Origin: Aequorivita capsosiphonis DSM 23843 | GTDB taxonomy: Bacteria; Bacteroidota; Bacteroidia; Flavobacteriales; Flavobacteriaceae | Assembly: GCF_000429125.1 (NCBI RefSeq) | Contig: NZ_KE386849.1 | Span: 282,647 to 346,646, forward strand | DNA length: 64,000 bases | Direction: 5' to 3' | Shown: one piece after another, positions 44,909 through 53,036 of the stretch | Layout: each line of letters starts with the position of its first letter | Numbering within the stretch: position 1 is the stretch's first letter | The notes under the pieces: model-generated | The model's database searches: none | The model's input: the letters and a program-made list of their open reading frames with translations, nothing else | Told to the model about the DNA's origin: nothing | Translations under genes and position numbers: made by a program

Positions 44909-44923
44909 TTACGGTAATCCGCA
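44909..44923 (-). promoter_or_regulatory. Copy C of the TTTACGGGATTCCGCA module
   Basis: TTACGGTAATCCGCA at 44909-44923 followed by CAAATAATCCTAAATTTATC from 44941; the order matches copies A and B with a shorter spacer. It lies about 100 bp before the minus-strand gene starting at 44809. A weaker copy than the others. Confidence 0.4.
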
Positions 44924-45102
44924 GTAAGAGCACATTTGCCCAAATAATCCTAAATTTATCAGTGGCCTAGAGGGAAGATTACTAGGGCGATTTTTATCAG
45001 GTTTGCCAGCATCATTGTTCTAAAAGATTAAAACTCTATAAAGACGAGTCTAAAGTGTCTTTGGAACGTGTTAGAACTCTACAGCATCATAAAAGATAAA
45101 CA

Positions 45103-46011
45103 TTATTTTAAAATAAACTCTTTTATGATCTTGTCCATATTTGATGGCAAGCCAGCAGTTTTAATATCATAACGCCCTACTTCCATAGCATCAAACCAGT
45201 CACTCCAGTATTTTCTAATCACCTCTTCTTCATAAGGGTTTTTTGAGTCAGGATTTAAGCCAAGGACCAGAACTTCCAGGTTTTCAAGACCTTTTGTTGC
45301 AGCTATAAAACCAAATTCTTTTTCAACCATCTTGTCTTTCCAAGCTTTATCATTCAGTCTATTGGTTCTAATTACTTGGGGGGTTATATATGTAGTTAGA
45401 TTCCCTTCGTTCATTTTAGTGTCTTTATGATAGATGTACCCGTCTGTTAGAATGATCAAAATATTTCTAAAATTATCTTCAATACAGAAATCCTTCACTT
45501 TTGTTTTGAAAAACTTCCACGTATCTGAGCCTACATAATGGTCATCCTTTATGGCGAGATCATAAATCTCTAATGGCTTGTTGGCATAGGTGTATTTAAT
45601 TTTATCCAAAAGCTCTATAGAAGCATTTTCACGTTTTACGGTATAGCGAAGGTCGTTGGAAATAGAGTTTATGTTTTGATTTTTAGGTTCCGGATCAAAA
45701 AACACTTGAATCTTATCATTCATTTCCCTTACCTTTTTAGTCCTTAAATGACTGTCAAATGCCTCTGAAACAGATTTTATGTATCCCACGTCACGCAAAT
45801 AATACTGCATGGATTCATTTGGATATTTTTTTGGATTTATTCTGTCTGAAAGATCTAAAAGGAAACTAATGTTTAAATCATCACCTTTTCCGCGTTTGGT
45901 AACAACATCTGTAGTTGCTACTGCTTCTTGATTTTCCTTTTTAACATCCGCACAAGAAACCAAAAGAGCCATTGCGGAAAAAACTAGAATTGTAGTGTAT
46001 ATTTTTTTCAT
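45103..46011 (-). CDS. Lipoprotein with VWA-like domain
   Basis: 302 aa. Signal peptide with lipobox LVSC (Cys20), so anchored in the envelope. A von Willebrand A-like core starts at about residue 47: LNISFLLDLSDRI has Asp-x-Ser-x-Arg in the place of the usual Asp-x-Ser-x-Ser metal site, and NILIILTDGYIYHK supplies the later Thr/Asp motif. It may therefore be a VWA fold with an altered metal site. It is the last of four genes with a double zinc ribbon, a TerB-like protein and a coiled-coil membrane protein, 4 bp after the latter. Function unknown; TerB plus VWA recalls Ter stress systems. Confidence 0.75.
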   Translation of the reverse strand: MKKIYTTILVFSAMALLVSCADVKKENQEAVATTDVVTKRGKGDDLNISFLLDLSDRINPKKYPNESMQYYLRDVGYIKSVSEAFDSHLRTKKVREMNDKIQVFFDPEPKNQNINSISNDLRYTVKRENASIELLDKIKYTYANKPLEIYDLAIKDDHYVGSDTWKFFKTKVKDFCIEDNFRNILIILTDGYIYHKDTKMNEGNLTTYITPQVIRTNRLNDKAWKDKMVEKEFGFIAATKGLENLEVLVLGLNPDSKNPYEEEVIRKYWSDWFDAMEVGRYDIKTAGLPSNMDKIIKEFILK

Positions 46012-46015
46012 TGTA

Positions 46016-47278
46016 TTAATTTTTTTCGAATACTAAATTTTGAAACTCCATATTATTCAGATTTAAAACTTCAAGATGCGTTTTTGCTACTTCTTCACAT
46101 TTTATGTGCAGTTCATCTAACTGTTTGATAGGGAATTGTAATTCGGAATTAATTGCTTGATACCAGCCTTCAACATATTGATAGTGATAATGGAGATATT
46201 CCTTCACTGGAAAGATAAATCCATCGATTTTAGATTGAAGTTCAGAGATGGCTCCGTTTATGCTGGAAATATCATTCTTAATGCCTTCTATTTGAGCTAT
46301 TAATTCATTTTTTTTGTTCTCTGTATTTTTAATTTCCTCTTGTTTTGCCCTAATAAACGCCCTTACTTTATCCACGTTTTCATGCTCTTTCATTACAAAA
46401 TCGAACACTAGCCCCCATATTACATAAACTATAAAGCCGGCGAATATTATTCCCCAGAAATTAACGCTCTGTAAGGCATCCATTGGTGTGAATTTTTCGC
46501 CAAGTACCGCGTCAAATAGGAAGATCTTCTTTTCTATTAAGTAAGCCAGAATCAAGTCAAACACAAAGGTTAAAAGGAAAAGCATTGCTAACTTTATATA
46601 AGCCTGCCAGCCTTTTGTTTTTTGAAACATATGCACTAAATAGCCCAGCCCCATAAAAACGAAAGGGATTGTACCTACAAAAACTGCTTCCAGCCAACCA
46701 TCGCCTATAGCTTTACTTAGTGCATTCGCATCGAAGATTGCAGCTGTAAGACTCCCTGTTTCAAAATCTTTAAAGAATCCCGAGTAAGATGCGGAAATAT
46801 AAAACACGAAAAGATAAATTGTTATAGGCAGTAAAAGAAAAAGACCGATATAAAACTGGGCTTTTGGGCGTTTGTCTGAGTCAATTCCATATTTTTCAGG
46901 GTTTTGTTTTACATCTACAATTTCAAATTTATGTTTATCAATGTCATTCTCTAAACCTACTTTTGAATCTTCATATATTGATAATGCGGTTTCCCTTTTT
47001 TTGAATTCCGTTTTTTGTTTTTCTTGGGCTTCAATATAGGGTTGTTTTAAACGTTGCTGTTCATTCAATTGTTTTCTGCACAACTCTTCAAAGCTGTTAA
47101 ACAGGTTATGTAATGCTACACGGAAGGTGGTTGGGTTTCCACTCGCCTTTATAGATGCCCCATATCCACTTTGGTAATAGGTAATTCTTATCTGTTCTCT
47201 AGCTTCTTGCGTCTCATCTTCAATTAGCTTAGTAGCTTCCTTGGTTTTTAGTTTGAATAAATTATTAATTGCAGCCAT
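46016..47278 (-). CDS. Coiled-coil membrane protein of the TerB/VWA-like operon
   Basis: 420 aa. A coiled coil (about residues 15-125), four membrane helices (about 148-168, 203-222, 226-247, 272-295), then a second coiled coil (about 300-360) and a short C-terminal helical part. No enzymatic motif. The shape suggests a scaffold that spans the inner membrane, able to link the cytoplasmic TerB-like protein with the envelope VWA-like lipoprotein. It starts 2 bp after the TerB-like gene and ends 4 bp before the lipoprotein gene. I do not recognise the family. Confidence 0.75.
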   Translation of the reverse strand: MAAINNLFKLKTKEATKLIEDETQEAREQIRITYYQSGYGASIKASGNPTTFRVALHNLFNSFEELCRKQLNEQQRLKQPYIEAQEKQKTEFKKRETALSIYEDSKVGLENDIDKHKFEIVDVKQNPEKYGIDSDKRPKAQFYIGLFLLLPITIYLFVFYISASYSGFFKDFETGSLTAAIFDANALSKAIGDGWLEAVFVGTIPFVFMGLGYLVHMFQKTKGWQAYIKLAMLFLLTFVFDLILAYLIEKKIFLFDAVLGEKFTPMDALQSVNFWGIIFAGFIVYVIWGLVFDFVMKEHENVDKVRAFIRAKQEEIKNTENKKNELIAQIEGIKNDISSINGAISELQSKIDGFIFPVKEYLHYHYQYVEGWYQAINSELQFPIKQLDELHIKCEEVAKTHLEVLNLNNMEFQNLVFEKN

Positions 47279-47280
47279 AG

Positions 47281-47673
47281 TTATGCGTTTATATTTTTGA
47301 TGATTTCTTCTTTAGGCAAACCTTTCTTAGCACTGTCTAATAAATAGTCAGCCAGTTCAGTGATATTGTCTTCCATAAACTCAAATTTTCTGCAATATTT
47401 TTTGAGTGTTATATACTCATCCTCTGTGATTTTTTCATCGGCCCAAATCATAATCGCCAGATCATATAAATATTCAACTCTTTTTTCCAAAGACTTTGGA
47501 ATTGAGGAATCGTGTGATGGGTTTAATAAAACCTCATTTAATTGCTCCCGTGAAAATCCACGGTCTTCAGCAAACCTATATAGCATCTGCATTTCTAAAA
47601 CATCAAAATTATCATCAGAAAAGGCTATTTGGTATAAGCGTAAAAAATGACTTCTTAGTTCGGTTGTAATCAT
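47281..47673 (-). CDS. TerB-like helical protein
   Basis: 130 aa, all helical, with the acidic TerB-type signatures repeated twice: FSDDNFDVLEMQMLYRFAEDRG (about 17-38) and IMIWADEKITEDEYITLKKY (about 75-94), each a helix with conserved Asp/Glu. TerB-family proteins are metal-binding cytoplasmic or membrane-associated factors of tellurite-resistance and phage-inhibition systems. The match is to the fold and not to canonical TerB. It starts 75 bp after the zinc-ribbon gene and ends 2 bp before the membrane protein. Confidence 0.75.
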   Translation of the reverse strand: MITTELRSHFLRLYQIAFSDDNFDVLEMQMLYRFAEDRGFSREQLNEVLLNPSHDSSIPKSLEKRVEYLYDLAIMIWADEKITEDEYITLKKYCRKFEFMEDNITELADYLLDSAKKGLPKEEIIKNINA

Positions 47674-47747
47674 AATGGTTTCGGTTAGTTAGTTTAATTA
47701 AAAAATCTGTTCAAAAGTTGTAATTCACTTCAAATTGAATTCTAGTT

Positions 47748-47978
47748 TTATAACCTACTCCAAGAATGACTTGAAGCTTGAGGGCATCCTAAAGTTGAAG
47801 GAGTTGATTTTGTCTGGACGACTGTGCCACATTTTTTGCAGTTGTAATTTATATCTCCCACATCACCCAACCTAGACCATCTATGAGATGATTTTGTGGA
47901 ACATCCCAATGTGCTTGGGGTAGAATCTTTTTTAATTGCAATTGCACAATTTTTACATTGAAACCATTTTAAAGCCAT
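47748..47978 (-). CDS. Double zinc-ribbon protein with an internal duplication
   Basis: 76 aa made of two copies of one unit: FQCKNCAIAIKKDSTPSTLG then CSTKSSHRWSRL, and YNCKKCGTVVQTKSTPSTLG then CPQASSHSWSRL. Each has Cys-x-x-Cys and a later Cys and His, a complete set of four zinc ligands. Between the two copies is a short linker (GDVGDIN). Probably a small protein-protein or nucleic-acid binding module. It is the first gene of the TerB/VWA-like run and has copy D of the repeat module 84 bp upstream. Confidence 0.8.
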   Translation of the reverse strand: MALKWFQCKNCAIAIKKDSTPSTLGCSTKSSHRWSRLGDVGDINYNCKKCGTVVQTKSTPSTLGCPQASSHSWSRL

Positions 47979-48061
47979 AAGAATTTATTTAAATTTTTGC
48001 CTACTCTCTCGGTTTTCGGCATTTCCATTTAGACAAACCTAAGACATCTCATTGGAGATAT

Positions 48062-48078
48062 TTTACGGGATTCCGTAA
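48062..48078 (-). promoter_or_regulatory. Copy D of the TTTACGGGATTCCGCA module
   Basis: TTTACGGGATTCCGTAA at 48062-48078 has the best palindrome of the four copies: TTACGG-GATT-CCGTAA. It lies 84 bp before the start of the zinc-ribbon gene on the minus strand. The TATATTTG box of copies A and B is not evident here. Confidence 0.45.
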
Positions 48079-48310
48079 TCTGGTCGTTTTTTTTTGAAAA
48101 ACTTTTAAATGGGAGCGCGCTTGGAAGTGAAGTGAATACAATAAACTTCTAAAGGATAAAGCTTGAGTTGGGTTGACAATCGCCTTCTTAGAACCAATTC
48201 CGAAGGGATTATATATTTATTAGTCGTGTCTGATAAAGACTTAAGACCCTCCAACGGCGGACAGGCCGTCCAGAAAGCTAACGGGACTAAAAAATATAAG
48301 ACGTAAGATT

Positions 48311-48974
48311 AAATCTTTAATAGGTTGACATTAGGTTAGATTGATTACCCATACCTTTTATTTCCTATTTTACCGCAAAGGCGCTAAGAACGCAGAGTTT
48401 AAGAATTTTGAATTTAGTTAGATGATAGACCTCATCTTTAATAATTTGACAAGTAGGTTAGATTGAGTAAGCATACCTATTATTTCTTATTTTACCGCAA
48501 AGACGTTAAGAACGCAGCGTTTAAGAATTTTTGAAATTAGCTAGATGATAAACCTCATCTTTAATAGGTTGACAATTAGGTTAGACTGATGAAGCATACC
48601 TTTTATTTCCTATTTTACCGCAAAGGCGCTAAGAACGCAGAGTTTAAGAATTTTTGAAATTAGCTAGATGATAAACCTCATCTTTAATAGGTTGACAAGT
48701 AGGTTAGACTGATGAAGCATACCTTTTATTTCCTATTTTACCGCAAAGGCGCTAAGAACGCAGAGTTTAAGAATTTTTGAAATTAGCTAGATGATAGACC
48801 TCATCTTTAATAGGTTGACAATTAGGTTAGACTGATGAAGCATACCTTTTATTTCCTATTTTACCGCAAAGGCGCTAAGAACGCAGCGTTTAAGAATTTT
48901 TGAAATTAGCTAGATGATATCCCTCATCTTTAATAGGTTGACAAGTAGATTAAATTGATTACCCATACCTTTTA
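48311..48974. repeat. Minisatellite: five to six 121-123-bp tandem units
   Basis: TAGGTTGACA-type starts occur at 48321, 48442, 48565, 48688, 48811 and 48934, so the period is 121, then 123 four times. Each unit holds TAGGTTGACA, GCATACCTTTTATTTCC, and the purine-rich GCAAAGGCGCTAAGAACGCA, a motif common in bacterial intergenic repeats. The last unit is partial. Units 3-5 are nearly identical, so they are young duplications. The 1.3-kb gap 47979-49292 holds this array, copy D and two hairpins at its end. Confidence 0.95.
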
Positions 48975-49117
48975 GTTGTTAAATCTCGATGGTCAATTTA
49001 ATAGCAAGCTATTTAAAAAAAATGTTTTGGATGCCTGTTAGCTTTGGCTCAACAGAATTTTATCTTTTTAATTGGGCCTTAATTTATATTTATAGAATTA
49101 TTGTTACATCCAAAATA

Positions 49118-49184
49118 CGACCCCTCTGGGGTCGCACTATCCTTTACGGCTGTGTGTCTATAGATATTTGAACCCTCCGGGTTC
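49118..49184 (-). terminator. Two GC-rich hairpins after the 600-aa gene
   Basis: CGACCCC-TCT-GGGGTCG at 49118-49134 and GAACCC-TCC-GGGTTC at 49170-49184 are perfect stems with three-base loops. They lie about 109-175 bp past the stop of the minus-strand gene ending at 49293. They may end its transcript or be mobile palindromes (REP type). Confidence 0.45.
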
Positions 49185-49292
49185 ATTTCCAAACGAAAGG
49201 AATAAAAGCGTTTATACGTCTATTATAAGCCGAAAAGGTTGAAGCATGAATCGCGGTGCTGCCTTAATTTTGGGAACTGTTCAATCCAATCC

Positions 49293-51095
49293 CTACCCAA
49301 TCGCCAACTGAGACTCCCGCAGGCGTGAAACCGTTATTTTAGCATCTTCCAAATCCTGTTCAAATTGCACCTTACTGGCTATAATGTAATTTGATGCCAA
49401 ATCGCGGTAATGCTCAATGCCATCCAAAAGGTTCTGGCTGAATTTTTCCCAAGCTTTAAAGTCACGCGTGGTAGGGGACGTATTTCGTCCGATCTCTTTT
49501 CTAAGGAAATCGATATAAAGCCTTAATTCCGTAACAAACATGGAAGCTCTATTAGGGTTTTGCACAATATCGTTCCGGCCGTAAATATGGTCGGTCATTT
49601 CGCGAAGACTTCTTGTTTTGGAAAAGTTTATAATATTGGGGCCCGGACAAATTGTGACTGCCGTTAGTTTTTTTAAGAAGGGTACGTCATAACTTAAAGG
49701 GGCGGCGTTGCTTAAACCAATGCACAGACACTCTTTGGCAAGAACATCTTCTACTTGTTGGTTGTATTCTGTTTCTGGAAGATCCAAGGTTTTTAACTGC
49801 TCCAACTTCAGTTTTTGATATTTGGTGGAAGCGGTACATATTGGGGTTTCGGTGAATTCTGTATTCGACTCCAATAATTTTTCGGTACAGGGGCTGCCGG
49901 GTTTTTCTTTGTTAATTCTTCCTAGTCGCTCCTTTTCCGCGGTGGTGTTTTTTAAGTAGTTGAATTCCACTCCCAAAGGGGAGGCCTTGCTACGTACAAC
50001 ATCATTCTCTTTGGATTTTGCTAATAGTTCCAGGGTATTATCATCAACCGTTGTAGCTTCTGGGCATAATAAAAACGGAGTGCCCCACCCGGTGGCGTCC
50101 ACTTGATAATGCTTATGTAGCAAAGTGTCTTCTTCGTTGGTTCCAATTCCGCCTTGAAAGGTAACTTTTATAGGATGGGGTTTATCGAAGCTAGGCTTTC
50201 CCTTTGCCCTAATTGCAGGAATATACAGTTCAAAAAGGCTATCCTGCAATTCTTGTTTTTTCTCTTTAAATTCCTGTAGGATTGGTCCCATCAGTAAGCC
50301 TTGGGTTGCAAACACGTGGCCACCACAATTAAGTCCGGATTCAATGCGGAACTCACTGACCCAAATTCCTTTTTTAGCCAGATATTTTCCTTGAATTAAG
50401 GCGGAACGATAATCGCTCACCTTGATGATGACCTTCTTATGAAAACCACCCAATTCGTAGGCATCAAAAGCTGAAAAGCCTTCCATATAATTGTACAGTC
50501 GCGGATTCATTCCAGCGGAAAGTACCAAGGACGAATTGCTTAACTCACAATCCGCATATCCTTTTAAAGCGGTGAGGGCATCCGATCCATTTTCTATGGG
50601 TTGTTTCTGCTTGTCCAATTGCTCCTTGTCCACTTTGGTCATTATATTAACCTCGATAGCACCGGGAACAAGGCTTTCCAGCAATAGTTTTTCAGCAGTT
50701 TCCTTTTCTTCAGGATCTGAAAGTGAAAACCATTCGTGATATTTCTCTTTCAACATACTATTATCGGGAAGCATTTCAAAATACTTGACGATATCTGAAC
50801 CTGTTTCAAAGGCAGAAGTTTTCAGTTTCTCCATTTTGGAAGATACAATCCGTTGCATCAAATTGAGGTAGTCTGTAACTCTACGTGCACGCGAATCTGC
50901 TTCCTTTGGGGAGATAGGAACATAAGTCTCGTTATTTTGCTGGTAGTAATATTTTCGCATTACCTCTATTAAATTATCTTCAATAATGGAAAGGGTAGAA
51001 TTGATACCGAAATGAGCAACTTTTATAGGTGAATCGATCGTAAAAGCGATTCCCATTACGGGAATATGGAAACTGTGCGGGCTTGTAATCTGCAT
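49293..51095 (-). CDS. Conserved-looking protein of unknown function, possible TIM-barrel enzyme
   Basis: 600 aa without signal or membrane helix. The stretch IKVTFQGGIGTNEEDTLLHK followed by DATGWGTPFLLCPEATTVDD resembles the phosphate-binding Gly-rich end of flavin-dependent TIM barrels such as nitronate monooxygenase, and HIPVMGIAFTIDSPIKVAHFG resembles their first strand. A cluster of cysteines (CSCT-like CPGPN, CTEK, CTAS, CLCIG) lies in the last 200 residues and could hold a metal or cluster. I do not recognise the family and this is a weak fold guess. A perfect Fnr-like box (51152-51167) lies 64 bp upstream, so the gene probably belongs to the anaerobic regulon. Monocistronic. Confidence 0.6.
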   Translation of the reverse strand: MQITSPHSFHIPVMGIAFTIDSPIKVAHFGINSTLSIIEDNLIEVMRKYYYQQNNETYVPISPKEADSRARRVTDYLNLMQRIVSSKMEKLKTSAFETGSDIVKYFEMLPDNSMLKEKYHEWFSLSDPEEKETAEKLLLESLVPGAIEVNIMTKVDKEQLDKQKQPIENGSDALTALKGYADCELSNSSLVLSAGMNPRLYNYMEGFSAFDAYELGGFHKKVIIKVSDYRSALIQGKYLAKKGIWVSEFRIESGLNCGGHVFATQGLLMGPILQEFKEKKQELQDSLFELYIPAIRAKGKPSFDKPHPIKVTFQGGIGTNEEDTLLHKHYQVDATGWGTPFLLCPEATTVDDNTLELLAKSKENDVVRSKASPLGVEFNYLKNTTAEKERLGRINKEKPGSPCTEKLLESNTEFTETPICTASTKYQKLKLEQLKTLDLPETEYNQQVEDVLAKECLCIGLSNAAPLSYDVPFLKKLTAVTICPGPNIINFSKTRSLREMTDHIYGRNDIVQNPNRASMFVTELRLYIDFLRKEIGRNTSPTTRDFKAWEKFSQNLLDGIEHYRDLASNYIIASKVQFEQDLEDAKITVSRLRESQLAIG

Positions 51096-51151
51096 TTGAA
51101 TGGAATTTAGATTGAAAAGTTGTAAATGTGAGGAATCTAAATTCGTTATAA

Positions 51152-51167
51152 TATGACTTAAGTCATA
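51152..51167 (-). promoter_or_regulatory. Fnr/CRP-family-like box before the 600-aa gene
   Basis: TATGACTTAAGTCATA is a perfect palindrome with TGA-N6-TCA spacing, centred about 64 bp before the start at 51095. The half-site TATGAC matches the norC and uspA boxes. The gap 51096-51437 holds this box plus a short motif TTGGCAACAAG at 51347-51357. Confidence 0.6.
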
Positions 51168-51437
51168 AACAATACTTTTTAATCTTTATTTTAAATTTGG
51201 GATGTTTTTCTGAAACTTCAAATAATTGGATAACGAAAGAGAAGATTATTGCTGAAAGTACAGTTAATTGGTTTTTGTGTTATATTTGATGATAAACCGT
51301 TTATGATATAGTATGAGTAAATACTACAGTGGTGTTTATCCAGATGTTGGCAACAAGCTGAAAAAAAACGAACTTTATAAAAACCGAGGCAACCCTTTGA
51401 ATAGATAGAATTTATAAACTATAACGACCAAACCAAT

Positions 51438-51851
51438 ATGTTAGAAAACCAAAAAGTAAACATCAAAATCAAACTTGCTTCATTGTGGGCTTCCGCAACT
51501 TTCTGCTACTTATATGGAGATTATTTTGAGTTATATACGCCTGATAAAGTTAATAGTTTAATTTCGGGCGATAATATTATGGATAATCCAACCACATTAT
51601 TAATAGCATCAATAATTTTGGCGATTCCATCTCTAATGGTTGCAGCTTCAATTTTCCTTAAACCAAAAATAAACCGAATTCTTAATATTTTATTTGGAAT
51701 ACTATTTACGATAATGATGGTGGTAATAGGAATAAGTTCGACTAATGAATGGTACTTATTTTACGTGTTTTTAGCATTTTTAGAGAGTATTATTACTGCT
51801 TTAATTGTTTGGTATGCTTGGAAATGGCCTAAAGAAAAATCAGAACTGTAA
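51438..51851 (+). CDS. DUF6326-like four-helix membrane protein
   Basis: 137 aa with four membrane helices (about residues 12-30, 52-72, 80-102, 108-128). The sequence LWASATFCYLYGDYFELYTP and the later NEWYLFYVFLAFLESIITALIVWYAWKWP are the pattern of DUF6326, a small family of unknown function. It is bounded by TTGGCAACAAG upstream (51347) and TTGCCAACAAG downstream (51936), a cassette-like arrangement. No partner gene on the same strand except the Fic gene 290 bp later. Confidence 0.75.
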   Translation: MLENQKVNIKIKLASLWASATFCYLYGDYFELYTPDKVNSLISGDNIMDNPTTLLIASIILAIPSLMVAASIFLKPKINRILNILFGILFTIMMVVIGISSTNEWYLFYVFLAFLESIITALIVWYAWKWPKEKSEL

Positions 51852-51947
51852 ATAAGCGAAAATCAATTTTAAGAAATAAAAACTAAACTCGGAGGAAAAG
51901 GAATTGGAATGAATTGCAGAAAGAATAAAAGCCAGTTGCCAACAAGG

Positions 51948-52054
51948 TATAACCGCAGTTACGGCGGATTCGACTGCGTCCGAATCCACGCGTAATTGCT
52001 AACTTTAGTGCCAAACCGAAAATTAATGCATATCAACCCGTAACTGCGGTTATA
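51948..52054. repeat. Structured inverted-repeat element, attC/MITE-like
   Basis: TATAACCGCAGTTACGG (51948-51964) pairs perfectly over 17 bp with CCGTAACTGCGGTTATA (52038-52054). Inside is a second stem, GGATTCG (51966-51972) with CGAATCC (51981-51987). The element of about 107 bp would fold into a long stem with a side hairpin on single-stranded DNA. TTGCCAACAAGG precedes it. Such elements are frequent in Bacteroidota intergenic DNA. Function unknown: recombination target, MITE or terminator. Confidence 0.75.
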
Positions 52055-52142
52055 CTAAACGTAGCCCGTAATTTGATAAGGATAACGCAAAAAAAAAGTA
52101 AGAAGAAAAAAGTATCTTCGCTATTAAAATTTAACTACAAGA

Positions 52143-52865
52143 ATGAAACTTTTAGAAACATTACAAGAAGAAAAATCGAGCAATCTAAAAGGTGGGATTT
52201 ATCATAAAACCCAAATAAGGCTTACTTACAATACAAACAGAATTGAAGGCAGTAAATTATCTGAAGAACAAACAAGATATATTTATGAAACCAATACCTT
52301 CTTTACGGAAGAAGGAGAAAACACCGCAAACATTGACGATATTGTTGAAACAGTAAATCACTTCCAATGTTTTGATTATATGCTTAAAATAGCAAAAGAA
52401 CCTCTATCAGAAATACACATAAAGGAATTTCATAAAATTTTAAAATTCAACACTTCTGATTCAAAAAAAGAATGGTTTAAAGTTGGAGCATATAAATTAA
52501 AACCCAATATTGTTGGAGGAGTTGAAACATCCAAACCTAAGGAGGTAGAAAAACACATTACTAAATTATTGAAAAATTATAATGAAAAAAATAATATTGA
52601 AATTTTTGATATTATAGACTTTCATTATGAATTTGAGAAAATACACCCATTTCAAGACGGAAATGGAAGAGTTGGAAGACTTATAATGTTTAAGGAATGC
52701 CTAAAGAATAACGTTGTTCCATATATAATAGCCGATGAATTTAAGTTTTTCTATTACAGAGGTTTATCTGAATATCCAAAAATAAAAGAATATTTGACCG
52801 ACACCTGCCTATCTGCACAAGATGATTATATGGAATTAATGAAATATTTTGAAATTGAAAAGTAA
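52143..52865 (+). CDS. Fic-domain protein (likely AMP-transferase) with N-terminal inhibitory helix
   Basis: 240 aa. The catalytic motif HPFQDGNGRVGR begins at His168, with all core residues. The inhibitory motif (S/T)-x-x-x-E-(G/N) is present near the N-terminus as Thr31-Asn-Arg-Ile-Glu35-Gly36, so this is a class II Fic whose own helix blocks ATP. The target is unknown. It is alone on the plus strand between the structured repeat and the convergent nos genes. It could be a stress regulator or part of a toxin pair; no antitoxin lies beside it and the inhibitory helix is built in. Confidence 0.93.
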   Translation: MKLLETLQEEKSSNLKGGIYHKTQIRLTYNTNRIEGSKLSEEQTRYIYETNTFFTEEGENTANIDDIVETVNHFQCFDYMLKIAKEPLSEIHIKEFHKILKFNTSDSKKEWFKVGAYKLKPNIVGGVETSKPKEVEKHITKLLKNYNEKNNIEIFDIIDFHYEFEKIHPFQDGNGRVGRLIMFKECLKNNVVPYIIADEFKFFYYRGLSEYPKIKEYLTDTCLSAQDDYMELMKYFEIEK

Positions 52866-52927
52866 AAATTAAGAGCAATAACCAAGCCTTCGCGTTTAAT
52901 AAATTGCTTGATTCTCCCCTACCTACA

Positions 52928-52949
52928 AGTCCCGATAGCTATTGCGACT
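52928..52949. repeat. REP-like palindrome of the CCCGATAGCTATCGGG family
   Basis: AGTCCCGATAGCTATTGCGACT is a 22-bp palindrome with two mismatches, related to the perfect copy at 57014-57029. Lies in the convergent gap between Fic and nosY. Confidence 0.5.
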
Positions 52950-53036
52950 CGCGGATTATCTATTCAGTTTTTATTGGCTAAATTAGATAATGAAACACAC
53001 AACTAATAGATTGTCAAAACTACAAAGCTAAACCCA

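Noticed and set aside
48311-48974. Possible CRISPR array
   Set aside because: The periodic units are 121-123 bp tandem duplicates without short repeats and unique spacers, and no cas gene is in the window.
48989-49171. A 60-codon plus-strand frame after the minisatellite
   Set aside because: Short, hydrophobic by AT-rich composition, and overlaps the GC-rich hairpin at 49118-49134; no support.
51313-51408. A 31-codon frame starting MSKYYSGVYPDVGN between the 600-aa gene and DUF6326
   Set aside because: Too short to judge; it may be part of the repeat or cassette sequence around TTGGCAACAAG.
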